Source: Burkholderia sp.
GTDB lineage: Bacteria > Pseudomonadota > Gammaproteobacteria > Burkholderiales > Burkholderiaceae
Assembly: GCF_018375725.1 (NCBI RefSeq)
Contig: NZ_JAHACR010000010.1
Coordinates: 1 to 41,316, forward strand
Reading direction: 5' to 3'
DNA: 41,316 bases
The position numbers and the translations under genes were made by a program. The notes below the pieces were generated by a model. The model was given only the letters and a program-made list of their open reading frames with translations. It was not told where the DNA came from and made no database searches. Position 1 is the stretch's first letter. Every line of letters begins with the position of its first letter. Of this stretch, positions 24,591 through 32,833 are shown one piece after another.

Positions 24591-25565
24591 CTACATCTCG
24601 ATCAACTGCGGCACGGCTTCCCGCATCATCGCGGCAAACCGCACCAGCCGCGACGGATAGAACTGCGCATACGGATAGATCAGATAGACCGGCAGCGGCG
24701 ATGCCTGCCATTGCGGCGCGAGATGCACCAGACGGCGCTGCGCCAGATCGTCCGTCAGCAGCCATGACGAACTGACGCACGCACCCATGCCGAGCAGTGC
24801 GGCGCTGCGCAGCGCGTAAAGGTTGTCGGTGCTGATGCGCGGACGAATCGCGATGCGCCGCGTTTCGCCGGTGACGGTGTGAGTGAGCGACAGTTCGTTC
24901 CGGTAGTACGTCCGCAACGCGAGCCACGGCAATGCGGCGAGTGCCTCGGGATCGTCGGGCACGTCGGCGCCGCCCAGCACCGACGGCGCCGCCACCACGA
25001 AGCGCGGCACCTCCGACAGCCGGACCGCGACAACGCCCGCGTCGTTCGGCTCGCCAACCTGGATCGCGCAATCGATGCCGCTGCCGATGAAGTCGCGCAC
25101 ATCGTCCATCAACAGCCACTCGACCGATACGCGCGGATAGTCGTTCAGGAACCGCGCCAGCGGCCCGACGAAGCGCTCCTGACCGAACGCATGCGGCACG
25201 GCGACGCGCAGCAGCCCTTCCGGCTCCTCCTGCGCACCGCGCAGGTCGGCCTCGAACGCCGCCCAGTTCGCCAGCAACTCCTTCGCACGCTTGAAGCAGC
25301 GCTCGCCGTCGACGGTCAGCCGCATCGTATGCGTCGTCCGCATCAGCAACCGCACGCCGAGCGAGCGCTCGAGCGCCTGCAGACGCCGGCTGACCGTCGG
25401 CTGCGTCGCCCGCATCCGTGCGGCGGCCGCCGACAGGCTCCCCGCCTCGACTATGCGCACGAAGGTTTCCATCAACTGAAAACGGTAACCGGCACCGTCC
25501 AGCGCGGCGGCAGAAAGTCGCGAAGGCCCGCCCGCAGCGGACGTGACAAGGTGTTTTTTTGTCAT
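24591..25565 (-). CDS. LysR-type transcriptional regulator
   Basis: A 324-aa LysR protein. The helix-turn-helix is at about residues 32-90 (ETFVRIVEAGSLSAAAARM then ATQPTVSRRLQALERSLG) and the effector domain follows. It belongs to the CrgA/YafC-like branch, which often represses an adjacent transporter. The ATG at 25565 gives a 31-residue N-terminal extension; a start at the methionine before ETFVRIV (25472) would give the more usual length, and neither has a good ribosome site. It is divergent from an MFS efflux-type gene with a 102-nt gap, so it probably controls that transporter. Confidence 0.87.
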   Translation of the reverse strand: MTKKHLVTSAAGGPSRLSAAALDGAGYRFQLMETFVRIVEAGSLSAAAARMRATQPTVSRRLQALERSLGVRLLMRTTHTMRLTVDGERCFKRAKELLANWAAFEADLRGAQEEPEGLLRVAVPHAFGQERFVGPLARFLNDYPRVSVEWLLMDDVRDFIGSGIDCAIQVGEPNDAGVVAVRLSEVPRFVVAAPSVLGGADVPDDPEALAALPWLALRTYYRNELSLTHTVTGETRRIAIRPRISTDNLYALRSAALLGMGACVSSSWLLTDDLAQRRLVHLAPQWQASPLPVYLIYPYAQFYPSRLVRFAAMMREAVPQLIEM

Positions 25566-25667
25566 GCGTTCACCGTATAACCCATCTTCGCCGCATGCTA
25601 CTACCATCGCGGCGACCGTGCCGTCACACTGAGGCCATTGCTTCAATCCACACACAAGGTGCTCATC

Positions 25668-26903
25668 ATGTCCACACCGACGAACCTCGATCCCGCAGCC
25701 GGCGCCGCGCACGATCCGGCCATCGGTCAGGCCGCGGCATCGCGGCTCGACGCCCGGCTGGTGCTGCTTCTCGCGGCGGCCGCCGGCTTGGCCGTCGCCC
25801 CGCTCTACTACAGCCAGCCGATGCTCGGCGTGCTCGGGCCCGATATCGGCGCGTCGACGCGCACGGTCGGCCTCGTGCCGACGCTCACGCAACTCGGCTA
25901 TGCACTCGGCATCCTGCTGCTCGCGCCGCTCGGCGACCGCTTCGATCGCCGGCGCGTGATCGTCGTCAAGGCAGCCGCGCTGGTCGGCGCGCTGCTGCTG
26001 GCGGCCGGCGCACCCTCGATCGGACTGCTGCTCGCCGCGAGCTTCGCCATCGGCCTGTCCGCGACGATGGCGCAGGATGTCGTGCCGGCCGCGGCGGTGC
26101 TCGCGCATGACGCGCATCGCGGCAAGACCGTCGGCACCGTGATGACCGGCCTGCTGCTGGGCATCCTGCTGTCACGGGTCGTGAGCGGCTTTGTCGCCGA
26201 GAACCTGGGCTGGCGCGCGATGTTCGTGATCGCGGCCGGCAGCGTCGCGGCGATCGGCGTCGCGGCCGCCCGCGGCCTGCCGCATTTCGCCCCGACGACA
26301 CGCCTGCCGTATCGCGCACTGATCGGCTCGCTCGGCGGATTGTGGCGCACGCATCCGGCGCTGCGGCGTGCGGCGCTGGCGCAGGGCATGCTGGCGATCG
26401 GTTTCAGCGCGTTTTGGTCGACACTGGCCGTGATGCTGCACGGCGCGCCGTTCCATCTCGGCAGCGCCGCCGCGGGCACCTTCGGTCTCGCGGGCGCGGC
26501 CGGCGCGCTGGCCGCGCCGGTCGCCGGACGTCTCGCGGATCGTCGCGGGCCGGATCGGGTCGCGCGGCTCGGCATCGGCATCGCGGCCGTGTCGTTCGCG
26601 TCCATGGCGTTCGCGCCGTGGTTGTCCGCCCCGGCACAACTGGGCCTGCTCGCGCTCACCACGGTCGGCTTCGATCTGGGCGTGCAGGCGACGCTGATCG
26701 CGCATCAGTCGATCGTCTATGCCATCGACCCGGCATCGCGCAGCCGCCTCAACGCGGTGCTGTTCGTCGGCATGTTCATCGGCATGGCAAGCGGCGCCGC
26801 GCTCGGCAGCTTGCTGCTCGCGCAATTCGGCTGGATCGCGGTGATCGCGCTGGCCGTCGCCTCGTCGCTCGGCGCGCTCGTCGTGCGGCTCTGGCGCCGT
26901 TGA
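25668..26903 (+). CDS. MFS transporter (efflux-type, 12 TM)
   Basis: A 411-aa inner-membrane protein with an early hydrophobic segment at residue 30 and about twelve helices. Motif A is recognisable between helices 2 and 3 (APLGDRFDRRRVIV), and LYYSQPMLGVLGPDIG is typical of the YnfM/arabinose-efflux-like group of drug:H+ antiporters. AAGGTG precedes the ATG at 25668. It is divergent from a LysR gene that probably regulates it. Substrate unknown; it is equally likely to export a metabolite or a toxic compound. Two hairpins follow the gene. Confidence 0.88.
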   Translation: MSTPTNLDPAAGAAHDPAIGQAAASRLDARLVLLLAAAAGLAVAPLYYSQPMLGVLGPDIGASTRTVGLVPTLTQLGYALGILLLAPLGDRFDRRRVIVVKAAALVGALLLAAGAPSIGLLLAASFAIGLSATMAQDVVPAAAVLAHDAHRGKTVGTVMTGLLLGILLSRVVSGFVAENLGWRAMFVIAAGSVAAIGVAAARGLPHFAPTTRLPYRALIGSLGGLWRTHPALRRAALAQGMLAIGFSAFWSTLAVMLHGAPFHLGSAAAGTFGLAGAAGALAAPVAGRLADRRGPDRVARLGIGIAAVSFASMAFAPWLSAPAQLGLLALTTVGFDLGVQATLIAHQSIVYAIDPASRSRLNAVLFVGMFIGMASGAALGSLLLAQFGWIAVIALAVASSLGALVVRLWRR

Positions 26904-26911
26904 AGCGATGC

Positions 26912-26968
26912 GCCGGGCAACATGCCCGGCATGCAACGGATAGGCAGGCGTTCGACGCTTGCCTATCC
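26912..26968. terminator. Tandem hairpins between convergent MFS and GST genes
   Basis: Hairpin one is GCCGGGC-aacat-GCCCGGC (26912-26930). Hairpin two has 9-bp arms GGATAGGCA and TGCCTATCC (26938-26968). Neither has a T tract, so the terminator call rests on their position between convergent stop codons. Confidence 0.5.
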
Positions 26969-26984
26969 GCCGCCGGCCGGCCCG

Positions 26985-27644
26985 TCAGTCCCGATCCGGC
27001 GCGCCGAGCGGAAACAGCGGACGATACGGTCGCGCCTCGTCGACCGCACGCGCAAACGACGGCCGTGCAAGCAGGCGCTTCCGGTATGCGATCACGTGCT
27101 CGAACGACGGATCGATCCGATGCGTCCAGTCCGCGTAGAAAAGAAACGGCGCGGCGGCGCAATCCGCGAGGCTGAACCGGTCGCCCGCGGCCCATTCGCG
27201 ATTCGCCATCGTCCGGTCGAGCCACGCATAGGACGTTTCAAGCATCCTCCGCGCATCGGCGACGCCACGCGCATCGCGCTCCGCTTCCGGCCGCAGCGCG
27301 TCGACCACGATCTTCGCCTGCGGCGTCGCCACATAGTTGTCGAAGAATCGATCCATGAAACGCACCTCGAGCGCCGCACGCGCCTGCGCGGGCAGCAGCG
27401 GGGTCGCGCCGGGATGGTACAGGCCGAGATATTCGATGATGATCGTCGATTCGATCACGGTCCGGTCCCCGTCGACGAGGATCGGAAAACGCTTCATCGG
27501 CCAGCGCGCGGCCAGTTCCTGCATCGGCTGCGGATCGTCATGCAGCAGCCGGCGATACGTGAACGGCGTGCCGTTTTCATACAGCGCGACCAGCACCTTC
27601 TGGCAGTACGACGAGAACGGATGGGCGTAGAGCGTCGGCATCAT
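26985..27644 (-). CDS. Glutathione S-transferase
   Basis: A 219-aa GST. The N-terminal domain has LYAHPFSSYCQKVLVALYEN, with the Ser/Cys active-site region, and FPILVDGDRTVIESTIIIEY for glutathione binding. The helical domain contains AAGDRFSLADCAAAPFLFY. Two consecutive ATG codons (27644 and 27641) fit after GGGGGAC. It is not closely similar to the other GST at 20.2-20.8 kb, so they are separate family members rather than a recent duplication. Its 3' end meets the MFS gene convergently; upstream, same strand, lies the persulfide dioxygenase-rhodanese gene. Substrate unknown. Confidence 0.9.
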   Translation of the reverse strand: MMPTLYAHPFSSYCQKVLVALYENGTPFTYRRLLHDDPQPMQELAARWPMKRFPILVDGDRTVIESTIIIEYLGLYHPGATPLLPAQARAALEVRFMDRFFDNYVATPQAKIVVDALRPEAERDARGVADARRMLETSYAWLDRTMANREWAAGDRFSLADCAAAPFLFYADWTHRIDPSFEHVIAYRKRLLARPSFARAVDEARPYRPLFPLGAPDRD

Positions 27645-27754
27645 GGCCTGTCCCCCTTTGAAGAAGCGCCGCGGCCAGCCCTGCCGGCCGATGGATACGA
27701 CGATGAACGCAACCGATCCGCACCGGCATCCGGCGAACGAACCGCATGCGCCGG

Positions 27755-28828
27755 CTACTGACGGCCATTCACGACCACGCGCCCTTCCCCGCGCCAGCGC
27801 AGCATGCCGCCCCCCAGATTCGCCACCGTGTCGAATCCGGCCTGCCGCAGGATCACGGTCGCCTGCGCGGACCGTCCGCCCGCGCGGCAGACCGTCACGA
27901 CCGGACGCTCCCGCGCGATCTCGCCCGCGCGGGCCGCCAGTTCACCGAGCGGAATCAGCGTCGCGTCCGGAATATGCCCGAGCGGCCCCGCGAATTCGGC
28001 CGGTTCGCGTACGTCGACGATCTGCACCGCGTGCAGATGATCCTCGAGCCATTGCGGGTCGATCTCCCAGAAGCCGGCGAACGTGTACACGAGCGGCGCC
28101 CAGTCCGGCTCGGCCTGCTCGTCGGGCGCGCGGGCCGCGACGCCGCATTTCAGGTTCGCCGGCACCGCGACGTCGATCTGGCGCGGATGCGGCAAGCGCA
28201 GGTTCATCATGTAGCCCGCGAAATCGTCCTCGCTGAGATCCCCGCCCAGGCGCGGATTGAAGCGGCGCTCTTCGCCCACGCTCGTCACGCTCAATCCGCG
28301 ATAATCGTGCGCCGGGTAGAGCAGACAGCTTTCCGGCAGCGTGAAAATCCGCCCGTGCACCGACCGGTACATCGCGTGCGGATCGCCCTGCTGGAAATCG
28401 GTGCGGCCGGTGCCGCGAATCAGCAGGCAATCACCGGTGAACGCCATCGATTCGTCGTCGAGCACCAGGCTGATGCAGCCGTTCGTATGCCCGGGCGTCG
28501 CGCGCACGGTCAGGTAGCGTGCGCCGAACGCGCACAGGTCGCCGTCGCGCAGATAGCGGTCCGCCCCCTCCGCGCCGCTCGCCGCGGACAACGCGATCTG
28601 GCTGCCCGTGCGCTGCTTGAGCAGCCACGCGCCCGTCACATGATCGGCATGAACATGGGTATCGATCGTCATCACAAGCCGCAGGCCGAGTTCCTCGATC
28701 AGTGCCGCATCGCGGCGCACCTGCTCGAAGACCGGATCGATCAGCACCGCCTCCCGGGACGCACGGTCGGCCAGCAGGTACGTGTAGGTGGATGACTGCT
28801 GGTCGAAGAGTTGCCGGAAGATCACCAC
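27755..28828 (-). CDS. Persulfide dioxygenase-rhodanese fusion (PRF)
   Basis: A 357-aa two-domain protein. Residues 1-230 form an ETHE1-like metallo-beta-lactamase fold with T57-H-V-H-A-D-H63, PGHTNGC, GDCLLIRGTGRTDF and YPAHDY, which hold one iron. Residues about 260-355 form a rhodanese domain with the active-site loop CRAGGRS starting at C314. Homologues such as the Burkholderia phytofirmans enzyme oxidise glutathione persulfide to sulfite and use the rhodanese to transfer sulfur to and from thiosulfate. The start is GTG (28828, with GGAG seven bases upstream; a second GTG follows at 28825). Upstream on the same strand is a peroxiredoxin, downstream a GST, a set consistent with sulfur and redox detoxification. 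Confidence 0.9.
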   Translation of the reverse strand: MVIFRQLFDQQSSTYTYLLADRASREAVLIDPVFEQVRRDAALIEELGLRLVMTIDTHVHADHVTGAWLLKQRTGSQIALSAASGAEGADRYLRDGDLCAFGARYLTVRATPGHTNGCISLVLDDESMAFTGDCLLIRGTGRTDFQQGDPHAMYRSVHGRIFTLPESCLLYPAHDYRGLSVTSVGEERRFNPRLGGDLSEDDFAGYMMNLRLPHPRQIDVAVPANLKCGVAARAPDEQAEPDWAPLVYTFAGFWEIDPQWLEDHLHAVQIVDVREPAEFAGPLGHIPDATLIPLGELAARAGEIARERPVVTVCRAGGRSAQATVILRQAGFDTVANLGGGMLRWRGEGRVVVNGRQ

Positions 28829-28943
28829 GATGTCGCTCCGTCGTCTGTACCCGCCCACGGCGCGACTCACGCCGCCGCGCCGGCCGTCCCCGCACACCGT
28901 CCTGGCGATGCGCCGGGACGCGCGCGCGGCCCGGCGCATCGCG

Positions 28944-29597
28944 TCAACGCGGTTGCGTCACATATCGCAGATACGGCTTCAAGGTCTTGAAACCCTGCGG
29001 ATACTTCTTCTTCGCATCGTCGTCCGACACCGAGGTCGGAATGATGACGTCCTCGCCGGGCTTCCAGTTCACCGGCGTCGCGACCGTATGCTTCGCGTTC
29101 AGTTGCAGCGAATCGAGCAGGCGCAGCACTTCGTCGAAGTTGCGGCCTGCGCTCATCGGGTACACCAGCATCGCCTTGACCTTCTTGTCCGGCCCGACGA
29201 TGAACACCGAGCGCACGGTCGCGTTGTCGACCGCGGTGCGCGCCCCGCCGCTCGCGTTCGGATGGATCATGTCGTACAGCTTCGCGACCGTCAGATCCGC
29301 GTCGCCGATCAGCGGATAGTTGATCGCATGCCCCTGCGTCTCCTCGATGTCCTTCACCCAGCGCTGGTGATCGCTGACCGGGTCGACGGAGAGCCCGATG
29401 ATCTTCGTGCCGCGCTTGTCGAATTCCGGCTTGAGCCCGGCCATGTAGCCCAGCTCGGTCGTGCACACCGGCGTGAAATCCTTCGGATGAGAGAACAGGA
29501 TCGCCCACTGGTCGCCGATCCATTCGTGAAAGCGGATCGTGCCTTCAGTGGTTTCGGCGGTGAAATCGGGCGCTTCTTCTCCGAGTCGAATCGACAT
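28944..29597 (-). CDS. 1-Cys peroxiredoxin (Prx6 family)
   Basis: A 217-aa thiol peroxidase. The peroxidatic cysteine is C45 in HPKDFTPVCTTELG; the extended C-terminal domain (residues about 150-217, with NWKPGEDVIIPTSVSDDDAK) is characteristic of the Prx6/1-Cys branch, and no resolving cysteine in a second VCP motif is present. GGAGG lies upstream of the ATG at 29597. It precedes the persulfide dioxygenase fusion on the same strand with a gap of 115 nt, so joint expression is possible. It reduces hydrogen peroxide and organic peroxides; in this context it may also handle oxidised sulfur species (inference). Confidence 0.92.
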   Translation of the reverse strand: MSIRLGEEAPDFTAETTEGTIRFHEWIGDQWAILFSHPKDFTPVCTTELGYMAGLKPEFDKRGTKIIGLSVDPVSDHQRWVKDIEETQGHAINYPLIGDADLTVAKLYDMIHPNASGGARTAVDNATVRSVFIVGPDKKVKAMLVYPMSAGRNFDEVLRLLDSLQLNAKHTVATPVNWKPGEDVIIPTSVSDDDAKKKYPQGFKTLKPYLRYVTQPR

Positions 29598-30272
29598 TTT
29601 CGTCCTCCATGAAGTGATGCATCCTGGCGCCCGCGCCGCGGTCGGCGCGGCAGCGCCGCGATTCGTCGAACGTTCGTCCGGCGAAGCGCGTCTCGCACGC
29701 CGGCCACCCGGCGCAGACGCGCTGCCGGTTTGCGCAGCCGCCCGTGCGGTGCGCGATCGTCCCGGCGCGGCATGCAGGCCGACACTGCCGCATCCCGCGC
29801 GCGTTTATAGCGTAGGTCAAAAAGCGTGCGCCACGGGCGGCCGCGCCGCCGGCTTGCGCCGGATCCGGCTCGCCGCGCAGCGCGCGGTCTGCCGCGTCCG
29901 CATCGCCATGTCCGCCTCGATCACGCCTGAAACGTTTTTCCCGCGTTTTTCACGCAACGCGGTCAATCCGGACGAAATTCCCCCGTCAAATCATGGTGTT
30001 GCGATGGCTGGCACATTACTCGCGTGCATCGGATCACCGATTCGCACACGCGCGATGCCGGGATGCAGGATCCGCCGCGGCCCTCGACGCCAGGCGACAG
30101 CAGTGCCGCTGACGCCACGCGCGGCCGGGTTGCCGGCCGGCACAGGAGATCCATTTCGTCGAACCCGAAGAATCCAGCGGCTGAGGTCCGGCATCACGCG
30201 CGGAACGAGCCACCGGATGGACAGTCGTTTTTGCATCGTATCGAACTACGCCAGCCCCTTCAGGAGGACACC
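29598..30272. other. 675-nt divergent region without a recognised gene
   Basis: Lies between the peroxiredoxin (minus) and the small exported protein (plus). All frames give low-information Arg/Pro/Ala-rich products. The composition changes at 29925-30000, where T-rich blocks occur, and the possible sigma-54 element is at 30009. The long distance suggests substantial regulatory DNA for the downstream exopolysaccharide-related pair. Confidence 0.5.
30009..30024 (+). promoter_or_regulatory. Possible sigma-54 (-24/-12) promoter
   Basis: TGGCACATTACTCGCG has the invariant GG and GC dinucleotides separated by ten bases and the TGGCAC block of sigma-54 promoters; the -12 block departs from TTGC (TCGC). 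It lies 249 nt upstream of the small exported protein gene on the same strand. One imperfect match in a high-GC region can occur by chance. Confidence 0.3.
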
Positions 30273-30518
30273 ATGAAAACCCGGAGCAAGAATGGGTCGT
30301 TACGTTTATGGCGCGCGGCGCTGACCTGCCTGTGCGCAGGACTCGTCGTGGCCGCCGCGCTGGATTCCCCGACGGCCGACGCTGCCCGAAAAGGCCGGCC
30401 CGGTCACGACTCGCTGCCGTCGAAAGGGAACATAGCGGCCAAGTTCCCGACGCTGCCGACCGGCCCGCATCCCAGTGAGGCAAAGAGCTCGCAGAAGATC
30501 ACCAAGCAACAGCTGTAA
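30273..30518 (+). CDS. Small exported protein, 81 aa, partner of the Agd3-like gene
   Basis: A short protein with a positively charged N-terminus (MKTRSKNGSLRLWR), a hydrophobic helix (AALTCLCAGLVVAAALD) and a signal-peptidase-like site T-A-D-A near residue 37. The mature part is about 44 residues, basic and Pro/Gly/Ser/Lys-rich (RKGRPGHDSLPSKGN), with no domain I recognise. CAGGAGGA precedes the ATG at 30273 at ideal spacing, so it is surely translated. It ends 66 nt before the large deacetylase-like gene, and the two probably form one transcript. Function unknown; it could be an accessory or surface peptide for the larger protein. Confidence 0.78.
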   Translation: MKTRSKNGSLRLWRAALTCLCAGLVVAAALDSPTADAARKGRPGHDSLPSKGNIAAKFPTLPTGPHPSEAKSSQKITKQQL

Positions 30519-30584
30519 GCACGGCGCTTACTTCATTGTCGGGGGAAACATCCAGTCAACGATCACCGATGCGTGAGGTTTGCC

Positions 30585-32729
30585 ATGAGTGCAATGCGAA
30601 CATCATCCCGTTTTCCCGGGTTATTGGCGCGAAGCCTGGCTGCCGCAGGACTTTGCGCCGCCGCCAATGTGAGCCAGGCGGTCCCGGCCGATGCCCAGAT
30701 CGACCTGAAGATCCTGGTGCTCGCCAGCCAGCAGGCCGGCAACAGTCCCGAATTGCAGGCGACGCAGACGATTCTCGATCGTCTCGGCGTCCCCTATACG
30801 ATCTACAGTTACGACACGAACAATCCGACGCTGCCGGCGCTCGAAACGGGCAACCATGCGAAGTACCAGGGCATCATCATGCCGATCAGCGACGCGCGGT
30901 ACATGAACCCGTTCTCCGGCGGCGCGCTCGCGACGGCCCTCGCGCGCTACCAGTTCAAGTACAACACGCGGCTGGCGAGCATGTACACGTGGCCGGGCGA
31001 CACGGGCTGCATGCAGTACGTCGGCTACCGCGATACCACGTCGACCGCGCTCAACACGACGTTGACGGCAACCGGCAAGACGCTGTTCCCGTACGTGAAC
31101 GCCGGCACGAGCACCGGCAACCCGCTGCCGGTGCAGAATGCGTGGACGTACTTCATGTCGCCCGCGAGCCCGCTGCCGGCCGGCACGACCGTGACGTCGC
31201 AGATCCAGGGCAAGGGCACGAACAACGTCACCTATTCGGTGGCCGCGACCTGCCTGTTCGCCAACTCGACGCCCGTGTCGGGCGACAGCACGTCGCGCGA
31301 GATCATGGCGGTCTCGTTCGACAACAACCCGTTCCTGCTCCACTCGATGATCCTGTCTTACGGCATCGTCAACTGGGTCACGCGCGGGCTGTTCGTCGGC
31401 AACCGGCACGTGTATCTGGATCCGCAGGTCGACGATGTCGGCATCCCCGACGAGATCTACCCGTATGCGCTGTACATCGATGCGAACGGCAACGACGTGT
31501 GGTACGACGTCAGGACGAATGCCGCGACCAACACGAACCCGCCGGGGCAATGCCCGCTCGGCGGCGTGTCGTCCAGCACCGGCCTCACGGCGTGCGAATA
31601 CCGGATCAACGGCGCCGAGTTCGACACCGCGATGAACTGGCAGGACGGCGTCAATTCCGGCACCGCGAACGCAGGCGCGCTGAAATTCTCGCTGGCCTTC
31701 AACGGTGCGGGATTCGGCACGGACTACGGCGGCCTCGGCGACTATCCGCCGACCGGCACGGACTCGCTGTCCACCGAGGTCAACGCGAACGAGTTCGAGT
31801 TCAAGTGGATCACGCACACCTACGACCACCTTCTGCTTGAACCGACCGCGACGACCACGGTCACGTCCAGCCAGGTCACGTCCGAGCTGAAGAACAATCA
31901 TGCCGTGGCCCAGAGTTTCGGCTTCGAGAAATACGCGAAGAGCGTCATCGTGACGCCGGAGATCTCCGGTCTTTACTATGCGCCGACGCTGAGCGCCCTG
32001 CAGTCGTTCGGCATCAACGTTCTCGTATCCGATTCGTCGAAGCCGACGCCGCCGGTCGGCACGGCGGGATGCCCGCGGACCAACAACGGCGTCAACTGGC
32101 CGCTGCCCCCGTTCAATGCCGGCAAGTTCAACTGCGTGAACCAGAGCATCTTCGAGATTCCGCGTTACGCGACCGCACTGTTCTACAACGTGTCCCAACC
32201 GCAGGAATGGGTCAACGAATACAACTATTTCTACGGTGCGAACGGGATCGATCCGACGCGGTGGGGCACCGACAAGACCTACACGCAAGTGCTGGGCCAC
32301 GTGTCCGACACGCTGGTGTCCTACCTGCTCACGTACGACATCCGGCCGCTGATGTTCCACCAGTCGAACCTGCGCGTATACAGCGGGACGAACTCCCTGC
32401 TGAGCGACCTGCTGAACGCGGTGCTCACGAAGTACAACAAGTACTACAAGAGCCTGCCGATCCGCAGTCCGCAACTGTCCGACATCGGGACGCTCGGCAA
32501 GCAGCGGCTCGTGTTCAACACGTCGAACGTGGCGGCGACGCTCGTGCCGGGCAAGTCGATCACGGTCAGCGGATCGCGGACCGACGGACAATCCGTCGTG
32601 GTGCCGGTGACGGGGGTGACGTTCGGCACGTCGACCGAGACGTACGGCGGCCAGAGCATCTCCAACATCACGCTGCTTCCCGCCACCGCGTACACGACGC
32701 AAATCACGCCAGCGCCGGCATGGCAGTAA
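30585..32729 (+). CDS. Secreted Agd3-like carbohydrate deacetylase (CBM87 + CE18-type)
   Basis: A 714-aa exported protein with a signal peptide of about 33 residues ending A-V-P-A or earlier. The N-terminal part (about 38-270, starting LKILVLASQQAG) includes a flavodoxin-like segment and a beta-rich portion that corresponds to the CBM87 side of Agd3. The catalytic part has D283-D284 in VDDVGIPDEIYP, H411 and H415 in ITHTYDHLLL, and H592 in LMFHQSNLR, which match the metal-triad pattern of NodB-fold deacetylases as arranged in the Aspergillus galactosaminogalactan deacetylase Agd3. The ATG at 30585 follows GAGG; a GTG 12 nt upstream is an alternative. No synthase, export or hydrolase gene for a polysaccharide is adjacent. 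Substrate probably an N-acetylated glycan (inference). Confidence 0.7.
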   Translation: MSAMRTSSRFPGLLARSLAAAGLCAAANVSQAVPADAQIDLKILVLASQQAGNSPELQATQTILDRLGVPYTIYSYDTNNPTLPALETGNHAKYQGIIMPISDARYMNPFSGGALATALARYQFKYNTRLASMYTWPGDTGCMQYVGYRDTTSTALNTTLTATGKTLFPYVNAGTSTGNPLPVQNAWTYFMSPASPLPAGTTVTSQIQGKGTNNVTYSVAATCLFANSTPVSGDSTSREIMAVSFDNNPFLLHSMILSYGIVNWVTRGLFVGNRHVYLDPQVDDVGIPDEIYPYALYIDANGNDVWYDVRTNAATNTNPPGQCPLGGVSSSTGLTACEYRINGAEFDTAMNWQDGVNSGTANAGALKFSLAFNGAGFGTDYGGLGDYPPTGTDSLSTEVNANEFEFKWITHTYDHLLLEPTATTTVTSSQVTSELKNNHAVAQSFGFEKYAKSVIVTPEISGLYYAPTLSALQSFGINVLVSDSSKPTPPVGTAGCPRTNNGVNWPLPPFNAGKFNCVNQSIFEIPRYATALFYNVSQPQEWVNEYNYFYGANGIDPTRWGTDKTYTQVLGHVSDTLVSYLLTYDIRPLMFHQSNLRVYSGTNSLLSDLLNAVLTKYNKYYKSLPIRSPQLSDIGTLGKQRLVFNTSNVAATLVPGKSITVSGSRTDGQSVVVPVTGVTFGTSTETYGGQSISNITLLPATAYTTQITPAPAWQ

Positions 32730-32771
32730 TGTGCCGGCAGGCATGACCGCGCTACGGAGGCGCAAGTTGAA

Positions 32772-32800
32772 AACGCCCGCCGAAAGGTGGGCGTTCTTTT
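32772..32800 (+). terminator. Rho-independent terminator of the deacetylase pair
   Basis: A 10-bp stem (AACGCCCGCC / GGTGGGCGTT, one G-T pair) with a GAAA loop is followed by CTTTT, 42 nt after the deacetylase stop. Confidence 0.88.
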
Positions 32801-32833
32801 ATGGTGCGGCCGGCGGCGCGCCGAGCGAACGCG

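Noticed and set aside
29598..30272. Possible additional gene in the gap before the small exported protein
   Set aside because: The open frames have no ribosome site with a suitable start and encode only Arg/Pro-rich low-information products.
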